Source of the DNA: Denticeps clupeoides
Lineage: Eukaryota; Chordata; Actinopteri; Clupeiformes; Denticipitidae
DNA length: 64,000 nucleotides
Reading direction: 5' to 3'
Assembly (NCBI RefSeq): GCF_900700375.1
Contig: NC_041709.1
Coordinates: 29,925,515 to 29,989,514, forward strand
Shown piece after piece: positions 43,521 to 55,200 of this stretch; position 1 is the stretch's first letter; every line of letters starts with the position of its first letter. A program made the position numbers and the translations under genes. The notes under the pieces are model-generated. The model made no database searches, had not been told where the DNA came from, and saw only the letters and a list, made by a program, of their open reading frames with translations.

Positions 43521-43760
43521 TTTCTTCTTTCTAATATGTAAATAATATCATTTGCTGATTTTCAATAACATAGTTTCACTTTTTTCACTTTTCACTTTTT
43601 TTTTACTTTGAACTGTGCAATCAAACCTCTGCCTCCCGAATTTCAGGTTTCTCTTACTGAACCACTGGTTTGCTGGCATTGAAATTTTAGATTTTAAATT
43701 TACTAAAGTACACTACATAGGACAGAACACTAATACACTTCAGCACTTTCAACAACTTCT

Positions 43761-43795
43761 GGACTCTATCCCCATAGTCATTGGGGATAGAGTCC
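43761..43795. repeat. Perfect 14-bp hairpin
   Basis: Arms GGACTCTATCCCCA (43761-43774) and TGGGGATAGAGTCC (43782-43795), with a 7-base loop. Confidence 0.95.
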
Positions 43796-43799
43796 CCAA

Positions 43800-43827
43800 T
43801 GCAAATAACATAACTATGTTATTTGCA
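43800..43827. repeat. Perfect 13-bp hairpin
   Basis: Arms TGCAAATAACATA (43800-43812) and TATGTTATTTGCA (43815-43827), with a 2-base loop. Confidence 0.95.
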
Positions 43828-43891
43828 CAGCTTCACTTTTCACTTTACACACTTTACACATTTGCACACCTTTGCCCTACTCTTTACATAT

Positions 43892-43915
43892 AATTTATGT
43901 TTAAAAACATAAATT
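43892..43915. repeat. Perfect 11-bp hairpin
   Basis: Arms AATTTATGTTT (43892-43902) and AAACATAAATT (43905-43915), with a 2-base loop. Confidence 0.95.
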
Positions 43916-44062
43916 TGTAATATTTGTTTATATTTGCATATTTGTAACACTTTTGTAATTACTTGCATTATTGAGGTCAATAGCAGTTGCACAAGCATTT
44001 CACTGCATATCATACCGTGTATGACTGTGTATGTGACAAATAAAAATTGAATTTGAATTTAT

Positions 44063-44207
44063 GATATTTACCAGATGCCCTTATCCAGAGCAACTTTCAA
44101 TCAGTAGTTAGAGGGACAGTCCCCGTGGGGATACTCAGGGTTAAGTGTCTTGCTCAGGGACATAGTGGCAGTAAGGCGAGTGTAACCAACTAGGCTACCA
44201 CCACCCC
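44063..44207 (-). mobile_element. SINE family B
   Basis: Minus-strand copy directly after the LINE tail: TACCAGATGCCCTTATCCAG, GGACAGTCCCCGTGGGGATA, TTAAGTGTCTTGCTCAGGGA, and A-box end CCAACTAGGCTACCACCACC. The B-box segment is deleted. Confidence 0.75.
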
Positions 44208-45339
44208 AGCATGCAAGCAGCATTGGCAACTGAGCAGACGATTGTTAATGGTGCTGTCTGACAAATATACCAAGTTGGGACCACAAAGGCCAGAGCTCAC
44301 GTTTTTGGAGGTTACATGCTTGTGCAATGCAGGTTGGAAATTCATTGCACGTTTTTAAAATACCTCAGTAGTTACGGGGACAATTTGCAGTTAACTTGCC
44401 CAGTCAGACCGCTTCACATAATTTGAAGTTTATGGCAGAAATAACATTAACACCTCTCTGTCTCATTATCAGAAAAAGCAACAAGCCCTTTGCCATATCT
44501 GGCCCACATTTGGGATTTGCTATATATGGTGAGGTACAAATTAAGAATCTGTCTTTTCAGTGAGATAATAAAGCTCTTGGCGTTAATGGGAACGGAGACC
44601 CCTGTCTGTTCATTAATCTCCTCTGTCCTTCGCTTGTTTACACTGCACATGCCTCACAGGTCTGATTCTGGAACATGACGAACCACACGTCATGTAAACT
44701 ACAGTCCATTAGACTTCAAAGGAGGTGGGGAGGGGAAGAGGGGTGTTCCCATGAAACAAGATTTCTCAGATAGCTGGGCTATTCAGGGTTATTATTTATT
44801 CATGACTGTCCAATGAGAATTTAAATAAGGAGCCTTTCTATTGGATGATCACGATTTAACTTAATCCAGCTAATTGAGAAAGCCTGTTAGATATAACGTG
44901 CCATGTGTGATCACAATGTTCAATTTTCATCCTGGGGAGAGGCAAGCCTTTGAAAATCCATTACTGCGCCCTGCGCGCCATCTAGTGGACGTTGGCTGAA
45001 CACAGATCAGCAATAACAGTCTGGGGGTGACATAAGGGTGACAACAGAACAATATTATATTTTCAATTATGTTGAATTTAACCAAGATAAAAGTGATGTC
45101 ACTTTATATTGTAGGCGATTCAAAACTAAAATTTTTACAAGAGTGGTATGCAATATATGTCATTAGGAAAGGTAGTTAAAGTACATGATCTTCAGAAATA
45201 AAAAAGTATACTATAATAATGCATAACACTTGGGGTCCTATTTAAAACCAGCCTGAAATTCAAAGCTTTACATGTTCTGCTGATATCTATTGCCTACATT
45301 TGACACCTGCTTGCTGAAGTTGTATAAGAAATATTCGCG

Positions 45340-45565
45340 CTTCGTGCAATGCGATTTTATAGAATAGCGTGTCGACTCCAATCAGGCGCTGCAAAGGACA
45401 GCCTACCGGTCCTGAAGCTTGCGCGCATGCGCCGTGACGCCCTCGCTAGCTTGTAGCAGGGCGGCCAGCAGGCTAAAAGGCTGAAGGCGCTGGAGTGGCG
45501 GCTGCTTTTCTTTACCCGCTGGCAGCGGCGACTTGGCGGACAGTTGGTGTTAAAACGCCACCGAG
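45340..45565 (+). promoter_or_regulatory. UBE2G1: UBE2G1 promoter and 5' UTR
   Basis: GC content and CpG density rise sharply from about 45340 and continue through exon 1 into intron 1. ATGCGCGCA-like and GGCGGC motifs occur. The transcription start is not defined. Confidence 0.5.
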
Positions 45566-47036
45566 ATGACGGAGCAGTCGGCGTTGCTGCTTCGGAAACA
45601 GCTGGCAGGTGAGGCGCTCGGCTAACTTTAGTCAAGTTCGCCCGCTGGTAATCCCGCTCGGTCAGTGTCGGGAGTGACGGTGAAATATGGCCCGATGCTG
45701 ATAAAAACGTCAAGCATGTCGGCTGTTTTATATCTCGTTTTATTTTCTCCCTCCACTAGCCCCCACCCGCTGAACCGAGCCCACCTGCCTGCGTACTTAA
45801 CTAACAGTATTATTGCCGTAATCGCGTCTCGGCTGCTTGTTCCGACGTGGGGAACACCCGAGTCGGTTCCGTACCCCAGGCTGACGTGGGTCTCCGTAAT
45901 TTTGTCTGACGTGAAGCTATTCTTAGGAGGCGGCAGCGACCACGACACGCATTGCTCAACTTGGATCGTGGGTGTCGCAAGCCGCCACGCAGTTCTCGTG
46001 TTTAGCGTCTCACGGAACTGTATGGAATAGGACTGCACTAAAAAAAATCAATTAGAACAGAACGTCAGAGTCTGTATGTATATGAAAGCTTATGTCAACA
46101 GTTTTTCTTAATAAAATGAAATAGCCACTTTACCTTTTTAATAATTCTAGTTTTAGACAACTATGACATTAACGTACATGGCGATATTTACCACGTGGAT
46201 CTTAATCCAGATGTCACACCGTCAAGACCGCGAGCTAAAGACGTCATGACGTGTTTCAGATGTTACGTTTTGAACATCTGTTCTGTCCAATGGAGAGATT
46301 ACTAATCTAATAAAGGAATAAATGGACGTGGTTCTTGGTGTGGTTTTTAAGATGTGTGTTTTGTAATGATTGTAGACCGGTTGGGAATTAAATCTGTCGT
46401 TTTTCTGTGTTCACTCAGAGCTGAACAAGAACCCCGTGGAAGGCTTTTCTGCGGGTCTGATTGATGACGATGACATCTACAAGTGGGAAGTAGTCGTAAT
46501 TGGCCCTCAAGACACATTGTTGTAAGTTGCTTTCAGGTTAAAATCATTTTATTACTATTAATATTTATTTGACCACTTAATTTATATTTTAATTTTTTTA
46601 CAGTGAAGGAGGGTTTTTTAAAGCCTACCTGGATTTCCCACACGATTATCCCCTCCGTCCGCCCAAAATGAAGTTTATTACAGAAATCTGGCACCCCAAT
46701 GGTAAGCTTTTAAGCATTTACCAGGAAACCTTAAGAACAATCTCTTTTTATCTGAACAAAGATGAATCTTTTCTTCTCCCTCCCCTTAGTCGCAAAGAAT
46801 GGTGATGTGTGCATTTCAATCTTGCATGAGCCTGGGGAGGACAAGTTTGGCTATGAGAAACCTGAAGAACGCTGGCTTCCCATCCATACTGTGGAGACCA
46901 TCATGATTAGTGTCATCTCAATGCTCGCAGATCCCAACGGTGACTCTCCTGCCAACGTAGATGCTGCTGTGAGTCACAGATGCTTGTGAACAATTGGTCA
47001 GAAATATCGGACGGAACATAGTAGACCTGAGGGTGG

Positions 47037-47088
<52 letters not shown>

Positions 47089-47183
47089 ATCCACAGAAAG
47101 AATGGAGGGAGGACCCAAACGGTGAGTTCAAGAAGAAGGTAGCACGCTGCGTACGAAAAAGCCAGGAGATGGCATTCGACTAG
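45566..47183 (+). CDS. UBE2G1: UBE2G1: ubiquitin-conjugating enzyme E2 G1
   Basis: Cytosolic E2 that takes ubiquitin from E1 as a thioester and builds chains with E3 ligases, preferring Lys48 linkages. Coding exons: 45566-45608, 46419-46521, 46604-46701, 46790-46968, 47097-47183, joined in frame to 510 bp, 169 residues (human has 170). The protein starts [20 protein letters not shown]. The UBC fold carries the HPN motif ([14 protein letters not shown]) with catalytic Cys89, then the G-class acidic insertion [18 protein letters not shown], which separates it from most E2s. The C-terminus is [10 protein letters not shown]. The paralogue UBE2G2 lacks this N-terminal reading, and UBE2R proteins have long acidic tails. 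It is divergent from ATP2A2 and convergent with ARPC3. The last intron (128 bp) is half TG repeat. Confidence 0.97.
47038..47086 (+). repeat. UBE2G1: (TG)n at the 3' splice site of UBE2G1 exon 5
   Basis: About 24 TG units end ten bases before the acceptor CCATCCACAG. There is no real pyrimidine tract between repeat and acceptor. Confidence 0.95.
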
Positions 47184-47307
47184 ACCTCCCACTACTGCTG
47201 TAGTACTTATGTGTGAGTACAAGTTTCAATGCTGGCATTCCTGCGAGTTACCCAACATAACAATTACGGCAAAATGCTTTTAGGCTTTTCAAACTCGACT
47301 AGAGGTG

Positions 47308-47395
47308 TGAACCTTTACTGGTCTCGTGATTAGATTCAATTACGATAATCAATGCCTTGATATTGATGCATTACATAAATATTCTATTGATGCAT
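47308..47395. mobile_element. Possible hAT-like end fragment
   Basis: GGTGTGAACCTTTACTGGTC followed by AT-rich GATTC and ATTGATGCAT motifs resembles the left end of the element at 23330. No right end was identified. Confidence 0.35.
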
Positions 47396-48754
47396 AAGGT
47401 ATTGCACCCATATACATTCTGTAAATTTTTCAGTACGTGCACAAAAACTGACTCAAAGGACACAAGATACAGACCGTGGCTGTTTATACGTATGAAGTTA
47501 AAAGCAGAGGAGCCGAGAAGATTGATATGGCTCATCTTTTGTATTGAATATGTACAAAAAAAATCACAAGTTATAAGCCTGACTGAAATATTTTGAGAAC
47601 AATAGTAATATCCACTAAATGTTATTTGAGTTTTCTTTACTGTTAGCATTACCCTGACTCCCAATTACTCCTAGTTTGACTCTGTTTCTTACACCGATCT
47701 CTGTAATACTTGTAAATGAGCATTATTCCAAGCGTGTTCCCATTGGCTGGCTTTGAATTCATTTTGATTAAAAATTATTGACTGCTTAATGTTTTTAGTA
47801 CATCAAAGTAGAACTTTGTCTACTTTGGAAGTCCTGAATCCTGCATTAATAGTTCTGGTGTTGCCATTTCCTGTCCACGTTCAACAAGTACATCATGGCT
47901 GCAATTCATGAGCTCTGAACACCAGAACAGATCTTCAAGGTTGTTATTTCAGCTACATACATGTTAGGCAGCACATAATGAAATGAAACAACGTTTCTCT
48001 GGAATCAGGAGCCAAGTGTAACGTTTAAACAAAATCTGCATGTCCATCAGTGACTAACCGTGCTACATAAAGTGCAAACAGGCAGTGCACGAATATTAAA
48101 GGCAAACAAAATATGTAGGCAAAAGGGAAGACAGATAGTGCTAAACCAGGGAGATTAGTATGCTTGGTACTAAATCAATTTTTTGTCTTTCAGCTTAGAA
48201 ACTCTGAGCATTTGCTGAACAGTTGGTGACGGATGCCCAGTCACCCATTAACAGACTTTTGCATTTAATTGGAAGATGGAATTAAAGCCAACAATATTTT
48301 GACAAGGTAATCAATTTCCTCTGTATGACATGGGTGACCTGTCAGTATTGTTTCTTTCTTTTTCTTTTTCTTTTTTTTTTTTTTTTTTTCTTTTTTAATA
48401 ATTTTTTTGCGCACCTGATTTTATTTATTGTCAAGGTAAATGAAATGTATCGCATGTTTCTTGTGTGTAGACTTGCTTTTATTTTATGTAGTGTTAACCT
48501 GCCACTGAGCCATCTTTGAACAATATGCAACCTGTGGCATTTGGAGTTGTTATGCCAGCAGTAATGAACCCTTATGGCCCTTCTAAACATTATGCACTAA
48601 ACGTGCCCCACTCCTCAACAAAATTACGCAGCAAAAGTCTACCATCGTAAGGGTTTCACTCGCTCAACTGCCTTAATTTCTTTTCCTGCAAGCAAGGAAA
48701 TCTTCAGTGATGTCAAGTCTGTGTCAGGATGTTTCTTTTTACTTTACATTTTCT

Positions 48755-48756
48755 TT

Positions 48757-48806
<50 letters not shown>
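48755..48806. repeat. Long T-rich tract
   Basis: About 50 bases of nearly pure T in the UBE2G1 3' UTR. Confidence 0.85.
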
Positions 48807-48807
<1 letters not shown>

Positions 48808-49542
48808 ACAAAACCAAAAAAAAACAATAGTATGAGGAATATTTTTTGTATGAGGACCTCTTTAGCGCAAGAGTGAGTGTGTTTGTGTGTAAATAATTTT
48901 TTTTTTTCCTCTTCCAATACAACTAAGCAAAATTTAATCATGCACATCTTTACATTTACATCCATTTTGAAGCTGATCCAGATTATTGATCACAGGCTCC
49001 AATAATTGCACTTGTTTGTCATTTGTCACTTTCTTTTTTTTGTGAACTTTTTTTTTTTTTTGGTGTAACCTTTTCAAAGGGCATTGTCTTGCCCAATCAT
49101 GTGAACACAAGCTCTTATTTGTCGACAGAGTAAACGCTTCTGTTTACTTGGGTGTGGTCAACCAACTAGTGGTGGTGCCACCTACCCCCAACCCCACCCT
49201 ACAGGGTGGAAGTATTGGTCAGTATCTGTGCTCCCTTTAAACCTTTTCTCATGGTCTGAAATTCTCACACAGCACTGTTAGATGGTTTGTTTTTTTATAA
49301 AAAGGGTCTAAAGAAACTCGAATCCATAAAAGGACTAAATCAACCAACGAAGCAATAAGTAAAACTGACTGACTTGGTAAATCTGTAGAAATGGTTGAAT
49401 TTTAGAGTTTATTGTATTTTAGGATTAAGTACTTTGTTCCCCTTTCGATAGCATTGTTTTAAGTTATCTTCAGAGAATTAAGAGCGTTCTAATGATCATA
49501 GTGTGTTATGTTGCCTATTTGGCACTCCTTATGTTGTAGTCC

Positions 49543-49548
49543 AATAAA
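49543..49548 (+). terminator. UBE2G1: UBE2G1 poly(A) signal
   Basis: Consensus AATAAA followed within 20 bases by TGTGCGTTTGTGTTTTT, a GU/U-rich downstream element. It is the best 3' end for UBE2G1. Confidence 0.7.
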
Positions 49549-49980
49549 CAAATATCTGAATGTGCGTTTGTGTTTTTATTTATTTAATTATTTTTTTATG
49601 TTCTTTGTTGCTAAGATTTGCTAACAGCAAATCTGCAAGAAATCTGCATGATCCCCTGTATGGTATTGCGGTTCAATTGAAGAAATATTAGCAGTTTCTC
49701 ATCTCAGAATTTAAATATTTATTAAATATATATTTTACTCTGACCTAGCTCCAACAGTAAGACACTGGCTTGAAACATCAAGAAGCACGTACCAGAATTA
49801 AAATGGGAAAACACATCTCAACACAATTGTCTTAATTTTCCTATTTATCATGCTGTGTGCGAGACATGTCACATCCATCACAACATTCATTACTTGTGGT
49901 CCCAGAATCTCAATGCACCATTTTAAAGTCTAATAAACATATTGGCAGAGGGGTTTCAAATCATGTTTTTAGTGCATATA

Positions 49981-51940
49981 CAGGTCCTTATCCAAAAATT
50001 AGCATATTGTGATAAAGTTCATTATTTCCTGTAATGTACTGATATACATTAGACTTTAATATATGTTAGATTCATTAAACACAACTGAAGGTAGATCAAG
50101 CCTCTTATTGTTTTAATCTTGATGATTTTGGCATACAGCTCATGAAAACCCAAAGTTCCTATCTCAAAAAATTAGCCTAATAAGACTGCCGACCTGACGG
50201 CCATCATTGACACCCTCAAGCAAGAAAGACTTTACTTTACTTTATTTAGCAGACGCTTTTATCCAAAGCGACTTACAAGAGGAAGACACCAGCAATTCTC
50301 GTTCGATTGCTATAGAATATTGAGTTTACAAACTAAGAGCCCTGATGAGGCTCAGACTTGTCAGTGAAGAGCATGCTCAGAGATTGTTAGGTGCTAGACG
50401 AAGAAAAATTATAATGTATTTATACATTTTTGTATTGTTTGTGCAATGTGTACGCATGTGTGTGTGTGTTAGATTTGTCTGTAATATTTTTTGAACAAGA
50501 GGGTTTTCACCTGCTTCTTAAAAGTGGTGATAGTCTCGGCTAATCGTGTGGAGGAGGGCAGGTTGTTCCACCAGCCAGGGACAACAACGGAGAACAGAGA
50601 TGATTGGAATCGGAGACCCCGTGAAGAAGGAATTTTTAGTCTCCTTTCGTTTGCCGATCTGAGAGAGCATGCAGGAGTGTATCTAGGTAGTATCGTGTTG
50701 ATGTAGGAGGGCGCAGTTCCATTTACAGCCCTGTAGGCAGCATCAAGGATTTGAACTCAATGCGAGCAGCTACCGGGAGCCAGTGGAGGGAGGTAAGAAG
50801 AGGTGTAACATGGGTGTATTTTGGCTGATTGAAAATGAGACGGGCTGCCATATTTTGGATCATCTGGAGTGGCATTTCTGAACGAACAGGCTGTTCCCAG
50901 AGTGCTGTATCAAGGCACCTCAGTGGGAAGTCTGTGGGAAGGAAAAAGTGTGGCAGAAAACGCTGCACAATGACTGGACCCTGAGGAAGATTCCAGACCT
51001 TGGGGGACCTGCGGAAGCAGTGGACTGAGTCAGGAGTAGAAGCATCCAGAGCCACCGTGCACAGGAAATGGGCTACAGGTGCCGCATTCCCCAGGTCAAG
51101 CCACTTTTGAACCAGAAACAGCGGCAGAAGCGCCTAACCTGGGCTACAGAGAAATGAAAGCAAATTTTGCATGTCATTTAGAAATCAAGGTGCCAGAGTC
51201 TGGAGGAAGACTGGGCAGAGGGAAATGCCCAAATGCCTGAAGTCCAGTGTCAAGTACCCACAGTCAGTGATGGTCTGGGGTGCCATTGTCAGCTGCTGGT
51301 GTTGGTCCATTGTGTTTTATTGGCAGGGCCAATGCAGCTAGCTGTCAGGAGATTTTGGAGCACTTCCATCTGCTGAAAAGCTTTATGGAGATGAAGATTT
51401 CATTTTTCAGCACGACCTGGCACCTGCTCACGGTGCCAAATGGTTTACTGACCATGGTATTACTGTGCTCAATTGGCCTGCCAACTCTCCTGACCTGAAC
51501 CCCATAGAGAATGTGTGGGATATTGTGAAGAGAAAGTTGAGATGCAAGACCCAACACTCTGGATGAGCATCCTGGGCCTCCATAACACCTCAGCAGTGCC
51601 ACAGGCTGATTGCTTCCATGCCACGCCGCATTTCTGCAAAAGGATTCCCGACCAAGTATTGAGTGCATAACTGAACATGATTATTTGAAGGTTGACTTTT
51701 TTTTTTTTTGTATTAAAAACTTTTTTTTATGGGTCAGTTGAAATATGATAATTTTATGAGATAGGAATGTTGGGTTTTCATGAGCTGTATGCCAAAATCA
51801 TCAATATTAAAACTATAAAAGGCTTGAACTACCTTACGTTGTGTGTAATGAATCTAAAATATATGAGTCTAATGTTTATCAGTACATTACAGGAAATAAT
51901 GAACTTCATCACAATATGCACATTTTTTTAGAAGGACCTG
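49981..51940 (+). mobile_element. Tc1/mariner transposon with ~200-bp inverted repeats
   Basis: The element is bounded by TA and has long inverted repeats: the left one (about 49981-50185) reads CAGGTCCTTATCCAAAAATT, the right one (about 51735-51940) is its near-complement ending AGAAGGACCTG. Both contain TTTTGGCATACAGCTCATGA. Between them lies a decayed Tc1-type transposase on the plus strand: DLAPAHGAKWFTDHG, then NWPANSPDLNPIENVWDIVK, the region of the second and third catalytic acids. The reading frame is broken by several small deletions, and a LINE fragment interrupts the N-terminal part, so it is inactive. It fills the space between the convergent UBE2G1 and ARPC3 genes. Confidence 0.85.
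50229..50872 (-). mobile_element. L2-like LINE 3' fragment nested in the Tc1 element
   Basis: Read on the minus strand this encodes the C-terminal part of a LINE reverse transcriptase region (QMIQNMAARLIFNQPKY, then LLTSLHWLPVAARI), a pattern typical of the L2/CR1 group. It ends in the tail CGCTTTGGATAAAAGCGTCT, GCTAAATAAAGTAAAGTAAA. Tc1 sequence is present on both sides (ATTGACACCCTCAAGCAAG on the left, GAACGAACAGGCTGTTCCCA on the right), so the LINE inserted after the transposon. It is 5'-truncated. Confidence 0.8.
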
Positions 51941-52123
51941 TATACCCAAAACAAATGAATGTGCGTTGATCATTTATTCCTTGGAACAAAAACGATAGCC
52001 TCTATGCTTCTGTATCCAAAGTGAGCAAGAAGTTACCAGGCCATGTTACATGCCTGATGGGTTTTTCAATCTGCGTTTAGACTTCCATTTAGAATGAAAC
52101 GAGACTGCTCATTTCAAAGATCA

Positions 52124-52129
52124 TTTATT
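52124..52129 (-). terminator. ARPC3: ARPC3 poly(A) signal
   Basis: AATAAA on the minus strand, about 150 bases after the ARPC3 stop codon. It implies a short 3' UTR of about 52105-52280. Confidence 0.65.
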
Positions 52130-52210
52130 GGATTAAGCATAAGCTTAAAATGACATGATGAAATGAACAAATGTTCTTAAGTAAAAAACTGGACATGGGT
52201 GCATAGGCGC

Positions 52211-52230
52211 ACAAAAAAAAAAAAAAAAAA
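52211..52230. repeat. A run in ARPC3 3' UTR
   Basis: About 20 A between the stop codon and the poly(A) signal; T-rich on the gene strand. Confidence 0.8.
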
Positions 52231-52280
52231 ATTCATCCAAATTGCACAAAAATGTACCAACAGCCATTTCAGGTTGAGCC

Positions 52281-55200
52281 TTACTGTCCAGGGGCAGACA
52301 GGCTTTTGTTCATGAACTGTTTCTTCACAAAGCACACCCACCACTGCAGGACAAAAAGGTTTGTGTTAGGCAGGATCTGACAACAATGCAATCTAACATC
52401 ATGGGTTTTGACTTCCTCTGACCTTGCTTGGTTTGTCTGTCTGGGGGTCGAATACTCGGTCGCACAGTCTGAGGCCAGTCTCCTGACGAATCTGCTGCAG
52501 GTAGGCCCTCATGGTCTCTAAACATGAACAAACATAAAGAGGCATCTAAAATCCAATGAATAAGAGGCAAAAAGGTGATGTGTTTTTGGAATTTTATTAA
52601 AAATCTTTAAGCCTTGAACCCTACAGACTACATAAATTAAATAGACTGACAGTGTCTGGACATTTCTGTATCCTTTTAATGATTGTAGGAAATAATGTTA
52701 TACAATTTTTTTGATGTTGAGGAGCTAAAGCTATAAAAAAAACAAAATTTCATTTTACATGTGACAACTGCATAATTTATTAAGGGCTTCTTTTTCAAAT
52801 AAATCATGACAATAAATTTATTTAAATGCATAATATTCAGGCATAAGGGGCATATAGGACTGCACAGAGTGCAAATGTCCATAAACTACAAGATTTAAAA
52901 AAATATTGCAGGACCCTGTACAATAAAGGGGTCCAAGTACCATATAGTGTGCGAACAGCTAAATAGAGAAAATACAAAAATAGAAACAGCATGTAAAAAG
53001 ATGAGGAAGTGCGAAACCTTTACAAATTGGACAGAAACATAACCAAGGATTTCGTACCGTCTTCCTGTTTGTTGCCAGGCTTAGCGTACATGGCGTTCAG
53101 GGGGAATCCAGGCTCGCCTGGGATGGGGAAATTGGTGATGCCCAGGGTGTACATCTCTTTCTCTCCCTGACCTCGTGAGCTGCACTACACCACAGAGATC
53201 AAAAACCCGCAGACGAGTGTTCAAACAACATTCACTTGCGCTGAACAAATTGAAGTACATGTTTTCCCTATACGACAATACGAAATAAGTCTTGGTGCAT
53301 GCGTCTGCTAACATCTTCTGGATTTGCGAGAATTCATGCAAAACATGGCAGGCCTACTGCCTGGTTCTCTGTATCTAGTAAGGGAGGAACTAACAACCCA
53401 CACAGCCATTTCTATTTGTGTGTAGTTACCACTAAACCCCAGAAGAACACTGTACTTCAATGTAAATGTCACTTTGTGAGATTATTTAACATTAATACGA
53501 GTTCCCCTAGCCTGTCTACGGTCCTGCAGTGGCTAGAAATGGCGATGGGTGTAAAGAACGCAGCAGCTCAGACGGTCGAATCTGGAATTTGTTTAAGGTT
53601 ACCACCCTTTTTTTGTCATACTTTATTTCATGCTGAAATTCGGAAAGAGACTCCAGATACAAGATTACATACTGTAAAATTTCTGATGTACTGTTGCCAT
53701 GTTTTATTTATCTGAGGAAATATTGTGCTGAATGTTTCAAATGACCTTTTGCAGCTTCTTGAGGCATTCAGAGATGTACAGGGTGATGTAGATGAGCGTC
53801 CGATCAGCTTCATTCTGTCGAGAGTCATATGAAAAATTATGAGAGGTTTATTCTAGAACGCTTCACATAGTGAATTAATATATGTGCTGCTAAGTAGGGC
53901 TGCACTGGAGAGATTTTGATTATCCTGGCCTACCACAGAAATGTGACAAAGTCGCATCACCTGCATGAAACCATGCCTACTTGCAGCACAAACCATTCAT
54001 TTCGGGCAACAGCACAGAGCACAAAAAAAGTCTTAAAATTCAAGTTTCCAAAAAAATATATAAAAAAAGGCCTTACATATAACTAGAAATGACTAGTAAT
54101 CCTTAAATCCAAATACTGCAATCCTTAAATTTAAATACTGCAGACCCAATAAATAAGAAAAGAATCATTCAGAAATCCACCAGTCACTGCGACTGGGTAC
54201 TGAGAGTGCACATGGAAATAACCAGGGTGCTCCTAGCCTTTTTGGTGCCCTGTGCAAGTCATTATGATTTAAAAAAATCCCAATCCTGGAGGGACTGCAT
54301 AATAAAATGTGAACAAGCATAGTGTTTTAATGTAAACTCTGCAGCTGAATACAGACAATGCAAAAAATTATTATAATCACTTTCATCATACGAATACCTG
54401 GTATTTTACTGGCCTTATGGGTGTGACAGAAAGTCTGATTTCAGATACTGTTTTATCTGGTATACACTTCTGCTATATGGTGTAGTATGTGTAAAAAGTT
54501 TAGTGTACAACTCCCTGCTGCAGCGCCTTTGCTATGGACACTCGGTACCCTTTAAAAAAAAATTCATTTAAAATGACTAATTATCAAATTAGAAACCGCA
54601 ATATACACCATCTACAGTTCGGTTTATATCGCAATATGAATTTTATGGCATTTCGCACAGCCCTACAGCTGATCATTTTAATCAAACCTTCCGTTCCTAT
54701 AACAGTATGTCCTGCGGTGAGAATGAAGGGAGAGGAGCAGGAGAAGCAGACTTCAGAGCGAAGTCTGGGCAGGTTGAGACATGTGGAGGGCCAGGTTATG
54801 CACCAGGATCAAATCACCTTGATTTCGTAATTCTTGAAGAAAACGTTGGCTTTGAAGTAGTATATGGCCTCGTCAATGATGTCGGACTCTTTGGCTGGAA
54901 AGGTGAACAGAGGCAGGACGATAGTGAACACGGTGCAGGAATTTCGCCAAATAAGGAAGCAAGTCGATCACACTTATCACATGATCTACCAGAAGCAACC
55001 CACTTTCTCTGGGAGCAGGTCCTTTAAACTGGGTTTTGAGAGGGAGCATGGCCATATTCCCTATCAATTTGGTGTCAGAATCCATCAGGCTGGAATGATA
55101 AGCCTGAGGAAAGGAAAAAAAATAAAAAATCAGGAAGTGTGAAAAAAACGCGTCAAACATTGAACGGGAAAAATGAACTTAACTCCCACTGCATCTTATA

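Larger units (their letters stand above)
43560..44062 (+). mobile_element. LINE 3' region with terminal tail
   Basis: AT-rich sequence with repeated TTTGCACA and TTCACTTT words ends in AAGCATTTCACTGCATATCA, then GACTGTGTATGTGACAAATA and AAAATTGAATTTGAATTT. The same tail is found inverted at 790-850. No reverse transcriptase is readable. It contains three perfect hairpins. Confidence 0.45.
40301..45339. other. Divergent intergenic spacer between ATP2A2 and UBE2G1
   Basis: No coding exon found. It holds SINE and LINE fragments (listed), a C25 run, and three short hairpins. 41600-43300 and 44210-45300 are mostly unique-looking AT-rich sequence; 44480-44680 has a steady, non-repetitive composition and may be conserved non-coding DNA, which I cannot test. 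Confidence 0.5.
47184..49560 (+). other. UBE2G1: UBE2G1 3' UTR and terminal region
   Basis: AT-rich non-coding sequence follows the stop codon up to a consensus poly(A) signal at 49543-49548 with a TG-rich element behind it. Long T tracts lie at 48370-48398 and 48755-48806. A good donor (GTGAGT, 47213-47218) and an acceptor (TTTTGTCTTTCAG ending at 48193) suggest that 47213-48193 may be an intron in the 3' UTR. Confidence 0.5.

Noticed and set aside
50723-51055. 110-codon open frame on the minus strand
   Set aside because: It fuses the LINE reverse-transcriptase fragment with the antisense of the Tc1 transposase; not a gene.
53299-53715. 138-codon open frame on the plus strand in ARPC3 intron 4
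   Set aside because: No domain, AT-rich codon use, antisense to the gene; chance frame.
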